A DNA stretch of 64,000 bases from Hyaloscypha bicolor E (lineage: Eukaryota > Ascomycota > Leotiomycetes > Helotiales > Hyaloscyphaceae). Made by a program: the position numbers and the translations under genes. Positions 34,006 to 46,600 of the stretch are shown here, piece by piece; position 1 is the first letter of the stretch; each line of letters starts with the position of its first letter. The DNA lies in NCBI RefSeq assembly GCF_002865645.1, contig NW_020194519.1, positions 1,547,542 to 1,611,541 on the forward strand. Reading direction: 5' to 3'. Under the pieces are notes generated by a model. That model made no database searches, was not told the DNA's origin, and saw nothing but the letters and a program-made list of their open reading frames with translations.

Positions 34006-35232
34006 TTAAACCCCGTCTCTATTTGTCATATTAGTCAAGTGGCTCGTTCGGAGCAAGTGTTCAAGCGTCAACATACCCCACTCGATAGAAGTTACACCAT
34101 CTCTGTTTGAATGTTAACAAATATTTTCAGTGTATTCTTGGGGTTTCGTTATACCTTGTCATAGGGCCTCGATGAATCACAGAATCTCAGATCTGTTGCC
34201 AATCTAATGACCCCTTCTGGGTCATGATTTATTGTTGAAGCGTGGATCTGAAAGAAACTAGTCAGTCCATCTCCATCCAATTTGCGGAATCTGTTCAAGC
34301 TCACAGCAAAGGCATCGTGTAGCACAACGTCTCCAGCTTCATAGGAGCTGACTAGCCAACGTCGATTGAACTGTGTGGCAAACGCCGAAGGGCTTTCCGA
34401 GAGAAGTCCTGTAGCCATCATGTTGCTGTTGAATGCGTTCTTGGCTTCCTCATCTGTGAAGCCAGCCTTTTCGGCTTTCCGAAAGAACTCAGCTTCGATC
34501 TCTTGGCCAATCAGTTTACCTGTTTGTGGCATTAGTGAAGTGGCGGACGGAAGTGTTGATGAACTCACTGTCCTCGAGGTATATCAAGCCGCCACCTGTA
34601 AGCTTTATATCTCCCATCGGGCACCACGCTGTGATATTAGAGATGTCCCCGTGTCTCAAAAATATCTGGTCATAATGGACGCCGATGGCATGTGCACCAG
34701 GGATATTGTTCCTGAGCAATGACCTTCGGAACATCATGGTGTTATCACCCCATCCGGTGAGCTTTGCGATGAAGCTGCTCAGGGCAGGATGCTTGCAGAA
34801 ATCTTCTGCATACCAGTCTTCGGTGTGTGCTTGCAAGGCGAGATCAACGAACACAGCTGCTTGGTTGCCCCCAGGTCGTCCATTCTCACCGGTCTCTCCA
34901 GCACCTATCCCGGGGAAGCCGGCAATGTCTTTACCCAGGTCGAAAATGCCCTCGACTGGCTCAGTGCCGGGTTTGAGGACACCACTTGGCGACAAGAATT
35001 TGAAATACTCCTCTCGGGCTTTCAAAACGTCTTGTTGAGGTAGCAGTCCTTTCAGGAAGAGGTAGTTGTCTTTCTCTAGACGCTCCCGTAGTTCCTCGAT
35101 AGGTAGGTTCGGGTCTGAAGGTCGAAGTCGACCGACTTGCTCTTGGGGAAGGAGTCCATCGGTGACGAATTGCTTCTCTGTCACTGGTCCTTCTTCTGCA
35201 GATGCTCCATTAAATGTGTTAATGTCAGGCAT
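34006..35232 (-). CDS. Phytanoyl-CoA dioxygenase (PhyH) family protein
   Basis: Fe(II)/2-oxoglutarate-dependent hydroxylase; fungal members act in secondary or lipid-related metabolism. My exons on the minus strand are 34569-35232, 34305-34519, 34155-34247, 34077-34102 and 34006-34018 (336 residues, in frame throughout). Iron ligands are GVHYDQIFLR (HxD) and IHASTINHDPEG (distal His). The 2OG-binding Arg is in VIRLATDLRF. GDVVLHDAFA is spliced to IHAST. The last two coding exons are only 26 and 13 nt and give the family-typical end FYRVGDGV; without them translation would read into an intron stop straight after PYDK. The N-terminus has LEKDNYLFLKGLLP, the usual start of the fold. No targeting signal is seen. 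Confidence 0.88.
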
Positions 35233-37963
35233 CTTGTGTGTTTTAGAGGTGCGATGTCAAGGGTGCTTGTGTGTGTCGGAACTTGAATAAATCGAAAGTA
35301 TGAAAGCAAAAATGGAAACGAGTAATTAAATCTGAGAAGGGAGGTGTATTTTGTATACAATGAATTCCAAAAGTGGCGGGTCTCTCCTGAAGAGATAGAA
35401 AGAGGATGCGAAGTAGTGCACTGTTGTAATACCTCCTGATAGAAAAGGGAAATAAGCTCCTAACATAATTTCCTTTTTCGGTGAACTCTCCCGAAAGCGG
35501 GGTGCGCGGGGAAATTGATCGCCCCTTCCCTCCCCCCAGGACATCGATTTCCCTCAACAACGTTCAGCCATCACGATACCCTCCCCACAACAATGATCAT
35601 CAAACTTCTCCATGCAGTGCACTTTGGATTTCCCTGACTAAACCGGGAAGGGCAACATTTCGGCGAGCACCATCAGTGTCGTTGCACAGAGGCCTTCGGG
35701 ATCGCTCAACGTTAACCTTCAAAGCTCTTCACTTTCACTCGCCTTCCAACAGCTACCAGCCCTTCAAGGAGTCTATGAACTTGATGTGTACACTTTACTA
35801 AGTCAATCAATGCGCATACGTTGCAGGAGGTGCTTGCTCCATCCATGATCGTCGCCGTAGTATACACCTTCACACAATTTTGGCGGCCACCAGGAGAATG
35901 CACAAACTCACTAGAGCTGTGTGAATACCTTTACGCAAGAGCCACGATACCATTTACTCCTCTGTGATATCTGCTCAGCGACAGGGGGCTTATGGAACCC
36001 AGCCCTCATGCATATCCTGCTCGTCGCAACATCTCCGTCGAAATGTGTTACAACTACAACCCATCCTCTCTAAAGCCTTCAACACCATTTCGAACCCTTC
36101 TCATGCTCTTTGAATACGATCGAAAACAAGTACTTTCATTCTCGAGTTTCATAATAATTTCCAAGGGAGAGAGTACCAATCGAAGGTGGTGAAGGCAAGC
36201 GCTTGATCTGACAAAATGCAATCAAGAAGGGCCGATGCAAGTATGAAAACTCTGTTATAATGAGAAATGGCCCGTACGCAAGTGCCGTGGAAAAAAAGCC
36301 CGTGTGCTGTCTGCTTGCTATCGTTTCATCTGCTGAGCATTCCAGCATTGCTCGGAGGGCAAAGCTATTCCCTTTTCACTGGAGGGTCCTTACACCGAGG
36401 AAAGATGATAGGAAATTGTTATCTGGCGATTGGGTGATTCGAAAACTTTGAATTCTCGATTTGGAACCGCCTTTCCCTCCTCTCTGTGTGGTCGGTCGTG
36501 GGCCGTAGGTGACCCTAGACTCCTTATCAGCATCGTACAAGAAGTTCTGATGCCCTCAGAAGTAAAACCCTGAGCGGTAGCTGCCAACAAACGGGTGCGT
36601 GTTCGTTTGAGCTCTTTTCCGCGAGAAATACTAGCTTCGCTATACCTGCCATGGTGGGAGTACACTTTGCTCCACTGACATGGACCGAAGCCCTCTAGCT
36701 CTTGCACCAAGGCACCATACCCCGCATCTCCAGACCTGGAGAGCTGGGGACTCGGGCGAAACCCGGAGTTCTACTTTGAACCCCTCGAGCTTTCCCTTTT
36801 TTTTGTAACATTTCGGCATCGATATGAGCGGAGCTTAACTGTGCATTTCAATCATCCATTAGCCCTCGGCATATACTGTTGATCTGGATGGATCAAGGAC
36901 AGACGAGGAGAGCTTCACGCCATTCAACAGATTCTCGGAAGAGCCCCGCAGTGGATCAAAGCCCTCCAAATCATCTGATAGAGGGAGGATCTAGCTTGAC
37001 GAGCCAAGCGGTTTGTTTCATTGTTCCTGTCCTAGTTTATCGAGCATTCACGAGGTTCTTTCGCTGCTGTCGGCGGCAGTTGTTTTCCACAACTTTCTCA
37101 TGCTGGTCCTAGGCCACCTCCTGACAAGTTTTTGCAAGATATATCACCAACAGGACCCCTTGGCAGCAAATCTGGGATTCTTAAGGGTTTCAATATCGTT
37201 CTCGGTTTCTTGACAGCTCGTGGCTTCCTGCTCGGTTATTGGTTTTGTGGTGTATTCAATAAGCGAAATAATACCGCTGTCTTGCATGATCACCCGGACT
37301 GCACCGATTCATAAACACTCGATCAAGGCCATCTTCTCCAATCTCCATGCTCCATCAGGGGTCTGGAGCTCTTAGATCAAGCTAGTGTGCTTGTGCCCCG
37401 CGTTTACGCGAGTCGTCGATGCGGGGTGATGATTGGACCCTGGCTACTGCACCAGAGGCCCAATTCTATTCCCATTGTTTACCTCTTGCATTCTGTACCT
37501 TCTGGAACCTGTCATGCATCGCGTTCTTTGACCTCTTTGGTCTCCATGGCGATGATTGAGAAAACAAAGACGGAGTCACGGAAGCGACGGGGAGGGAAGA
37601 TTCGTTGCAAAGATTCAAGTTCTCGTTCGTATGGTACATTGAGAACATGGAAAGCATCTACCAGACACCTATTCCGAAAAGTTCCATGCAGAAAATGTCT
37701 CGGATTGTTGAACGGAAATAAGCCGCCTACGAGCAGCCGCTTCCATGTTCTCCACGGGATCTAGAGGACAGCCAAGCTCCCAGTTTCCATTGATCCGGAG
37801 TCCAGACTGCCTCCAGCCTCCTCTATCATATACAGATAAGTCTCTGGGATTCTGGTCCACTTCCCATCAGTTTTACAGACAATTCGCACCACCAGTCCCA
37901 CAGACAATTTGCACAATCAGTTCCACAGACAATCTATACACAAAACAAAATCAAACAGAAAAC
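35233..37963. other. Long intergenic region (2.7 kb), no recognisable gene
   Basis: It separates the divergent PhyH and Baeyer-Villiger genes. Short open frames near 36390-36710 and 36979-37314 resemble nothing I know. A 25-bp tandem repeat lies at its right end (separate entry). Confidence 0.45.
37868..37942 (+). repeat. 25-bp tandem repeat, three units, in monooxygenase leader
   Basis: Three imperfect units start at 37868, 37893 and 37918 with the shared core CCACAGACAAT. They end about 20 nt before the ATG at 37964, so they are probably in the 5' untranslated leader. Confidence 0.8.
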
Positions 37964-40066
37964 ATGGCAGCCACAGCGACCCAGAAACTTCCCGAGGAAG
38001 TCATCAAGACCGAACTGTCTCAATACGCTCGCCGAAGAGACACTAAGGGACCATATGCCGACAACCTGTAGGTGTTGGGGGGAGAAACCCTTTCTTATTT
38101 GTGACTGTTTCATGAGATTTTCCTAAGTCAATGGTTTACCCCCGAAACATCTCAGTTGAGCAATTGCTGACGCACCCGTCACCTAGGGACCTCGATGTCC
38201 TCATCGTTGGGGCTGGGTTCAGTGGAATCTACCTGCTGTACGAGATGCGCAAGCAGGGGTACAAGACAACTCTGTATGATGCTGGTACAGGATTTGGAGG
38301 AACTTGGTAAGTACTGCCTTTAATGATGCGAACTGTCACCTGAGTCAAAAGCGTCGCCAAGTCTATTGCGTTCTCAGCACCAATTTTGCATAAACTTTCT
38401 GCTGACGAGAACTTGATGCACAGGAGGTGGAACTGCTACCCAGGAGCTCGAGTCGATAGCCCTGTCCCCATCTACCAATTATCCATTCCAGAAGTATACA
38501 ATACGTGGTCCTTCACAACAAATTATCCAGACTGGCGGGAACTCCAAGCCTACTTTGACTATGTGGATAAAGTCTGCGACTTGAGCAAAGATACTGCGTT
38601 TGAAACAGTCGTGACTTCAGCGGAATTTGACGAGCAAGCTGGCAAATGGACTGTCAAGACTGCTGATGGACGCACTGCCAAAACCAGGTTCTTGATCATT
38701 GCCGCCGGATTCGCTGCGAAGCTGTACATACCTGACTACAAGGGCATAGACAAGTTCAAGGGAGTCATCCACCACTCCTCTTTCTGGCCTCCTGAGGATG
38801 TCGATGTTAAGGGCAAACGTGTAGCTGTTGTCGGTACAGGTAAGTGCACCCCTCGAAGTACAGCTTTCCACCTGGAAGCTATCCCAACTCAAATTCTGCT
38901 ATTCTCAGACATTCTGACTAAACTTTTGAAACCAGGAGCTTCAGGCGTGCAAATTGCTCAAGAATGGGGACCTCAAGTCGAGCACATGACCGTCTTCATG
39001 CGAACCCCCAACCTCGCTCTGCCAATGGGCAAACGACCCATGTCAAAGGAGGAGCAAGACGGACTCAAGCCACTCTACCCTGAGATTCTCGAACTCCGCG
39101 AACGCTGCTTTGCAGGGTTCACCTACGAATTTGCTGAGACTGACACTTTCGACCACACGCCAGAAGAGCGTGAAGCATTCTACGAGGCGCTTTGGAAGCG
39201 TGGAGGCTTTTCGCTGTGGCTTGGTGGCTACAGGGACTACTTTTTCGACATGAAGGCAAACAGAGAGGCGTACAATTTTTGGGCTAAGAAGCAACGACAG
39301 CGGGTCAAGAACCCTGCGAAGCGTGACTTACTCTGTCCTCTTGAGCCCCCTCATGCTTTCGGTATCAGTGAGTCGCCTCTCTGACAACACTTGCTAAACG
39401 TTCCATTTCTAACCTTTCGCAGAACGTCCTTGCCTCGAGCAAAACTACTTCGAAGTGCTCGACCAAGACAACGTCGACATTGTCGACATCTCTGAGAAAG
39501 GTGGCAACCGGATCGTCGAGTTCACCGAAACGGGCATTAAGACCGCCGACGGCAAGGTCCACGAGGTTGACGTCGTGGCACTCGCCACCGGTTTCGACAT
39601 CACAACCGGAGGCATGACTAGCATGGGACTGAAGAGCATCAACGGCACCTATCTCAAGGACGAATGGAAGGCATCCGCCAACACATACCTCGGGACCACC
39701 ATCAGCGGCTACCCCAACATGTTCCACGTCTACGGCCCTCACGGCCCAACTCTCCTTTCCAATGGTCCCACCGCAGCCGAGGTCCAAGGCCGCTGGATCC
39801 GCGATGCGATTAATCTGATCAACAAACAGGGACTGAAGAGCATCAATGCCACTCCTGAGGCGACGAAGGCGTGGAAGGACAGAATCAACGAACTGAGTAA
39901 TAGGACTTTGATGCCTACCGCCCGAAGCACGTATATGGGCGGCAGCTTGCCGGGCAAGGCATTCGAGCAAGTCAATTATGCGGGAGGTGTTGATAAGTAC
40001 AAAGGGGAGATTCGGGAGGTCCTTAAGGGTTGGAAGGGGTTCAAGACTGTGCCGCTTGCTGCATGA
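37964..40066 (+). CDS. Baeyer-Villiger monooxygenase (class I flavoprotein)
   Basis: FAD- and NADPH-dependent enzyme inserting oxygen next to a ketone to give an ester or lactone; resembles cyclohexanone/cyclopentadecanone-type enzymes. My exons are 37964-38067, 38187-38306, 38424-38839, 38936-39367 and 39423-40066 (571 residues, in frame). The FAD motif is VLIVGAGFSGIYLL, followed by FGGTWRWNCYPGARVD. The class fingerprint FxGxxxHxxxWP reads FKGVIHHSSFWP. The NADPH motif VVGTGASGVQ is formed across the third intron. VVALATGFD is the second flavin-related site, and NMFHVYGPHGP lies near the C-terminus. All diagnostic residues are present. The next gene, a serine hydrolase, follows on the same strand after 0.65 kb. 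Native substrate unknown. Confidence 0.93.
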
Positions 40067-40711
40067 ATTTTGTTTTATCTTTAGTAGACGAATCTGAATT
40101 TTGAGTTTATGCACCATATTGTCTCTTTGTTGAAGTTGTGACTCACGTGATCTGGCCTGTTCCCCCCTGAATCCTGATCGGAGTGTGAGGATGGTGCCCT
40201 TGGGCGGTTCTCCCCTACCCCGCACCTAGATTTCACCAACCCCGCATATCTCAGTGCCACGGTCCCCTCTCGGTCAAGAGGAGTGTTAAACCTTTAGAGG
40301 GGTTTCGGTCTCAACATCGTCTGGACCGGCGTGGCGGGGTCAAGAGCCAAGAGCCAAGAGCCCCCCTAAGGTACTTAGTTACGTGAAGGCCAACCTCGGA
40401 ATCTCAGACAGAAGGTGGAGGTAATTAGCTATCAGGGTGGGCGGGCGACGGGTGACTTTAGAATAGTGTATGATTTCTTGGAGTTCGGGGAAGAGACGGA
40501 GAGCTCGGGTTCCACGACTTCGTCGGTTAGGCTTCGGGGCCGGGGGCTGGAACCTTTTGACTTCCAGCTTGCCCCGCTCTTCAAGGAAAAGAATAAATAT
40601 GTCCCCTCAGCCTCCCCCCTCAGCTTTTACTGCAACTTTGCTATCTTCTCCTGAGCTCGATACTCTCGGATTAAGAGCTGCACGTTGAATTCTACCTCCA
40701 AAAAGCCCAGC
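40067..40711. promoter_or_regulatory. Spacer between monooxygenase and beta-lactamase-like gene
   Basis: A 645 bp spacer holding the likely promoter of the downstream hydrolase. It has a CACGTG box (tcacgtgatc) near 40144 and three copies of the 7-bp AAGAGCC near 40343-40363. Confidence 0.4.
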
Positions 40712-42205
40712 ATGGCAACAATCGACGCAAGCGCCATCAAGGGCCTCAAGGCTGAGATTGACAAAGTCACCAGTAACCCGGATGGAGCAGGTGGCATTGT
40801 TTACTGCGCCGTGAACAAGAATGGCGATCTCATCTTTGAGCACGCTTCTGGCAAACTCGGGAAAGGAAGGCCAGAGCCTATGACCAAAGATACCGTTTTC
40901 TGGATCGCCTCGTGCACGAAGATGATTGTTGGAATTGCTTGTATGCAGCTTGTTGAGCAGGGACAGTTGGCGCTTGATGATGTGGAGTTGGTGGAGAAGA
41001 TTGCTCCTGTGAGTGAAAAGCGGAGGCAGCCTGTGGGCTGAGACGCTGATGATCTTGGTAGGAATTGAAAGCCGTACAGGTCCTTGAAGGTGGGAAGTTG
41101 GTGCCAAAAAAGAGGGGGATTACTTTGAGAATGTTGCTCTCACATACCGGTTGGTATTCGGATGAGGTGTTAGTGAAGAGAAGGTGGGACTGACATTGTG
41201 TAGCTGGTTTCGGGTACTCGTTCTTTAACGAACGCCTCAATGATTTCTACGGCGCTACTGGCCTCGATGAATTTACCGGGAATGGGTTTGACGTCTTTAC
41301 CCAACCTCTGGTCAACCAACCAGGGTCAAGATGGGAATATGGGATCAACATTGACTGGTAAGACCAGAAAGAAAGCTGACCAAAACTCAATCACTGAATT
41401 TCAGATAGGGCCGGAATACTGGTGGAGCGCGTCTCGGGGCTTTCGCTCAATGACTACTTCCAGAAGAATATCTTCAAACCGATGGGACTTCAGGCCATCA
41501 ACTTCTTCCCGACAGATCACATGAAGCAGAACTTAGCGTATATGCACGCTCGTGCCCCTGATGGAAAACTGTCATTGAGGCTCAATGGCCAATTGCTTCG
41601 AAAGCCCCTCACGGCGAAGACCCCAGAGGAAATCAAGGCGACTTTCAACACTGGTGGTGCAGGATGTTTTGCAAAACCTGCAGAATACTGCCAGATCATT
41701 GCAACCTTGTTGAATGATGGCGTTCACGCGAAGAGCGGACACCGAATCTTGAGGAAGGAGACCGTGGACCAGATGTTTACCAATCAGGTACGAAGTAAAT
41801 GTATGGAGCATAGATTACAGCTGACCCGAGACAGATCCCTGACTTCCCTGACTTCGGGCGTCAGGGGATCCATCCGCCAAAGCCAGACTATTCGAACCCT
41901 CTTCCGGATTTGTACCCACAAGGCGACTTGCCTCAAGGATGGGGATTGACCTTCTTCTTGGATCAACACCCTGGCGCGACTGGTCGTTCTGGCAGCACCG
42001 GGTGGTGGGCTGGCTTGCCAAATTTATTCTGGTGGGCTGATAGAGAGAACGGATTGGGTGGGATGATCGCGTCGCAGGTATGTTGTTGAGAGCATCCGTT
42101 TAGTCTGTACTGACAGAAGCCTAGATTCTACCTTTTGGCGATGGACAGGTGATGGGACTGTGGGGAGCTGTTGAAGCTGGCCTCTATCAGGCGTTGAAGA
42201 AGTAG
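40712..42205 (+). CDS. Beta-lactamase-like serine hydrolase (class C / esterase / LovD-type fold)
   Basis: Penicillin-binding-protein-fold hydrolase or acyltransferase; eukaryotic members act as esterases or transesterases rather than lactamases. My exons are 40712-41008, 41062-41149, 41204-41357, 41409-41787, 41835-42077 and 42125-42205 (413 residues, in frame). The nucleophile motif SxxK is in WIASCTKM. The SHTG-like segment MLLSHTA lies at the second splice. The general-base Tyr motif is probably WEYGIN. The C-terminal TGRSGSTGWWAGL carries the usual Gly-rich strand near the active site. There is no signal peptide, so it is intracellular. It lies directly downstream of the Baeyer-Villiger monooxygenase, whose ester product it could hydrolyse (inference). 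Confidence 0.88.
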
Positions 42206-42439
42206 GGCATTCGTGCCAGAAATCCTGGTTGCGTGACTTTACTGGTGAGCCTCTTGTACGTTCGTATATTTGGCTTTGTAGTTCAAGAAAGAAGTATCCT
42301 CGCATGGGTCCCAAGATTGCGCGAGTCCCATCGTGCCCTTGAATTTCCAGCCGTGAACCATCCAGAACAGGGCTCCCACTCTTCCGCGGGATCTTACTCT
42401 AAGTGGGCGGACGGTGGACGGGGAGGGTGACAAAACTGC

Positions 42440-42918
42440 TAGAAGTATCCACTAGCCAACCGCCCAAACCCCCATCCGCCCACGCCTTAAAAATCGATTT
42501 TTAATCACACCTTCATTATAATTACAAATCCTTTGATATATTAACATCCCATAGTATTTTCAATATCCTAATAACTATATATTTAATTTAATCTTGTGGT
42601 GCGGCTAGAATCGCCTGTTAATGTCGAATTTTTATTTTTTTGGTATGCGCCCGGCTTACTAAAAATTATTGGGTGCGGCCGCACTTACTAAAAATTATGA
42701 GGTGCGGCTGCGTACCAAAAATCGAAAAATTCGACATTAACAGGCGATTCTAGCCGCACCACAAGATTAAATTAAATATATAGTTATTAGGATATTGAAA
42801 ATACTATGGGATGTTAATATATCAAAGGATTTGTAATTATAATGAAGGTGTGATTAAAAATCGATTTTTTAGGCGTGGGCGGATGGGGGTTTGGGCGGTT
42901 GGCTAGTGGATACTTCTA
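42440..42918. mobile_element. Foldback MITE, family A copy 4 (near-perfect long palindrome)
   Basis: The element is 479 bp with TAGAAGTATCCACTAGCCAA at both ends in inverted orientation. The match continues inward for about 190-200 bases per arm with only a few differences (for example a run of A's differing by one near 42490 and a small indel near 42625). A loop of roughly 80 bases in the middle contains a smaller inverted repeat (cttactaaaaattat twice). TA flanks both sides. It is non-coding and the best-preserved copy of the family in this window. Confidence 0.92.
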
Positions 42919-43658
42919 AACGCCAATCAGATTCAAATCTCAGGCTCTGATGAGTGCGGCAGCGCTCGCTCCGCCGAAGTGCTTGGAGCCTTCATTCTAA
43001 AGTGGAATGTGCTGAGGCACACATAATTTGGAGATGGAAATTTTCTCTTCAGTAGCGCAAGACACGGAGTCCCCTCAGAAAGCTTGCCGCACCAATCAAA
43101 GTGGCCGAATCGGGTAGGCGCGACGCGACCGCGTTTGCTCCTCAACCCTCGGCTGTTCAACACTCCTTCTCCTTCATACTACACTCTCACAACAGCTTGG
43201 CTCACCTTCTCACTGCTCTCAACTGCCCACTTTGGAGAAGACTTCAGATGGGCTAGGTACAGTGCTCATTCTTCAGGCTCACTTTGTCAACATCAGGAGT
43301 CCCCATCAATCATCGGCCTGAGATCCTCCGAAGCACTGCAGCAAATTGTCATCTCCCTGCAAGTCATTCGGCGGACCTGCGTCATACTGAACAACAAATT
43401 TAAATACCCCGCAGGGAAATCTTTCCCCTTCGTTGTCCATTCTTGCTTGAAGTGGGTCTTCCAGTGCTCAGCTCCAACTGGATTAATTGATGGATGATCT
43501 CGCCATGAACGATGCCACGGAAAATTAGTCGGCCGTCAGGAAGCCCTGTCATGGTCTGCTGCAGTCCACTTATGAGTAGGTATATTAACGTTTTGTATGC
43601 CTGCAAAATTTCCAAGCCGTTGTCTTACCTTTTGCTCGAATTATTCAACCTTGCCGCG
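42919..43658. promoter_or_regulatory. Upstream region of the GH35 gene
   Basis: 740 bp between the MITE and the ATG at 43659. No gene recognised. Confidence 0.4.
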
Positions 43659-46600
43659 ATGCAGTTATCCGGCTTCGTTTCGTTACTTCTCGTCTGTGTT
43701 GTTGGATTTATCTGTGCTGAACAGCAATGGCCGTTACATAATGATGGAATTAATTCCGTGGTTGAATGGTACGCATTTATTCGTGGTGAACTTTTGCTTC
43801 GGGTCTGATGCTCCCAAGGGATCATTACAGTTACATTATCAATGGGCATCGTCTCTATATTTGGTCTGGAGAGGTCAGTTTCTTGATTTTGGGAAGGTGG
43901 TTATATTGACGAGTGGGACCAGATGCACTACTGGAGGGCTCCTGTTCCTGAGATGTGGATTGATATACTCCAGAAAATCAAGGCAGCGGGGTACATTGAC
44001 CCAGACAATTGCGTGATGGTTCGACACTGACAGTTTCAGCTTCAACACTGTTAGCTTTTATGGCAATTGGGGTGAGACGTCCTTCCTTATTTCCAACGAA
44101 TTTCTTCTCTGAAAGTTACGAGGGTACCACAGCGCGAAAGAGGGGCTTCTGGATTTCGAGTCCGGGGCACATAATTTCACTAAGCTCTTTGATCTTGCAA
44201 AACAAGTCGGCTTGTACATTCTATTCCGTCCAGGGCCATACGTGAATGCAGAAGCTACTGCAGGAGGGTTTCCTGGGTGGTTGACAACTGGAGCTTACGG
44301 CACTTTGAGGAACAATGACACCCGATACACCGAAGCTTGGACTCCATATTTCACGAAGATGTCCGAAATCGTTGCACAGCATCAGGTCAGCAACGGTGGC
44401 AATGTTTTCATCTACCAGATCGAGAACGAGTATGGTGATCAGTGGAAAAACGTGGCGGCAAAGACCCCGAATCCTTCGGCAATCAGTTATATGGAACTGC
44501 TGGAGAGTTGTGCAAGGAACGCTGGAATTGATGTTCCCCTGATCCACAATAACCCAAACATGAACACTAAGTCTTGGTCGAAGGATTACGGAGCCGGAGT
44601 AGGCGGAGACGTTGATATCTACGGTCTTGATTCTTACCCATCATGCTGGAGTTGCAACCTCTCAGAGTGTACCGGCACGAATGGTGCCTACGTTGACTTT
44701 CAAGTCTCCGAATACTATACCAATTTTCTTCAAGTCTCTCCAACACAGCCATCCTTCCTAGCTGAATTCCAAGGTGGTTCGTATAATCCCTGGGGTGGCC
44801 CTGAAGGGGGTTGCATTAATGTAGGTAGTGGGAGAGAAATCCTCCCCTATTCTGTAGCCCCTCATAATTTCCTCCAGAGATATCGCCCTGGCTATCTCGA
44901 AATACCCTTTATACAATTGCTGACTCCCACGGTTGCCAGACTACTGGTCCTGATTGGGTGAATGTATATTACAGGCACAATGTTGCTCAGAAAGTGACAG
45001 CTATGAATATCTATATGCTGTTTGGTGGAACGAGCTGGTCTGTCTCCCTCTTTATGACTATCTATGCGAAATGCTGATATCAATTCTAGGGGTAATGCTA
45101 TTCCCAATTCATCATCCGATGCTTGTGTATGAATGGGCATTACTGATACGAATTCATGAACAGGCGGACTGCCCATGCCAACGGTTGCCACGAGCTATGA
45201 CTACAGCGCACCCATCAGTGGGATTTCCTTTCCATCTCGTGGGCTCTGGTACTAATCAGCGTACAGGCGAGAGCAGAGTCATTGGCGATAAATATCAAGA
45301 GACCAAGATCTTTGCCCAATTCCTCCGTGTTGCCAGGGATTTAGCTAAGGTTGACTTGATTGGTAATGGCACTCAGTACGCCTCGACACCAGCTATCTAT
45401 GCTACCGAACTCCGCAACCCGGACACAAATGGAGCATTTTATATCACGATCCACACTTCATCACCATCGACCGACCTCACGCCATTCAAGTTGTACGTCT
45501 CAACGTCAGTGGGAAATTTGACCATACCTCAGCGAGCTAGCGATGTCGTTCTCAATGGTCGAGAATCGAAGATTATTGTTACGGATTTCGGTGTTGGGAA
45601 TAAAACCTTGATCTACTCGACTGCAGAGGTATTCACAGTTTCCACTCAAGACAACCTGCCTCTTGTTTTCCTATGGCTTCCCGCAGGAGAGAGTGGAGAG
45701 TTCCTCTTCAGTGGCGTTAGTTCGAGCTCGCTTCTCAAAAGTGCTGGATGCTCCAACGTTCAGTCAACGAAGTCAAACGGAGGTCTTCTTGTCTCATACA
45801 CACAATTAGTAGGATCTTGTGCCGTCAAGTTCGACAATGGGTATCGGTTTGTTCTCATCGATAGATCAACTGCTTATGCCACCTGGGTGCCATCGACATC
45901 GACTGATCCATATACCCCTGAAAATTCAACAGGTAAGTCGATTGAAGCCTGCGATGAGTATCGCTAACAATTGTCAGTTATTGTTCAAGGGCCTTATCTC
46001 GTCCGGAGTGCATCTATCGCACACGAGACTGTCGACCTTACGGGCGACTGGTCGAATGCCACCGGACTCGAAATCTTTGCTCCATCCTCAGTTTCTCGTG
46101 TTCGATTCAACGGCGAACAGCTTCACATCACTAAGTCGTCTTATGGAAGTCTCGTTGGGAAGTTGGGAGACAGCAGTCATACAATTCCGTCGATCCAAGC
46201 TCAACTTCCTCCTCTCAAAAAGTGGAAAGTGAACGATGGCTTGCCGGAGCGAAATCCGACTTATGATGACTCGCGATGGGTTGGTAAGACAATCTTTGTC
46301 AACCCCACAAATTATCAAAGCGTTGACAGCCAAAGTCGCCAATCATACCAGTACCCCCAATCCAACGCCTCCAGCCACATACCCAGTTCTTTATGCAGAC
46401 GAATACGGTGAATCTACCATCTATATATATCCCCAAGCGTGTGTTGGCTAACTTGTAACAGGCTTTCATACAGGGAACCTCCTCTGGCGTGGTCGTTTCT
46501 CAGGCACAAAAGCAACCGGCGTCTCCCTCGCAGTAATCGGTGGGACCTCCAGGTATTTATCACTCCCCATCTCCGTTCTCTATCTTCTAAACCTCCCAGC

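Noticed and set aside
42660..42730. CRISPR-like or phage repeat in the palindrome loop
   Set aside because: The repeated cttactaaaaattat is the centre of a eukaryotic foldback element; there is no array of spaced repeats.
45218..45266. Reading straight through GH35 near 45218-45266
   Set aside because: The 49-base segment is not a multiple of three; treating it as an intron restores the conserved [15 protein letters not shown] join.
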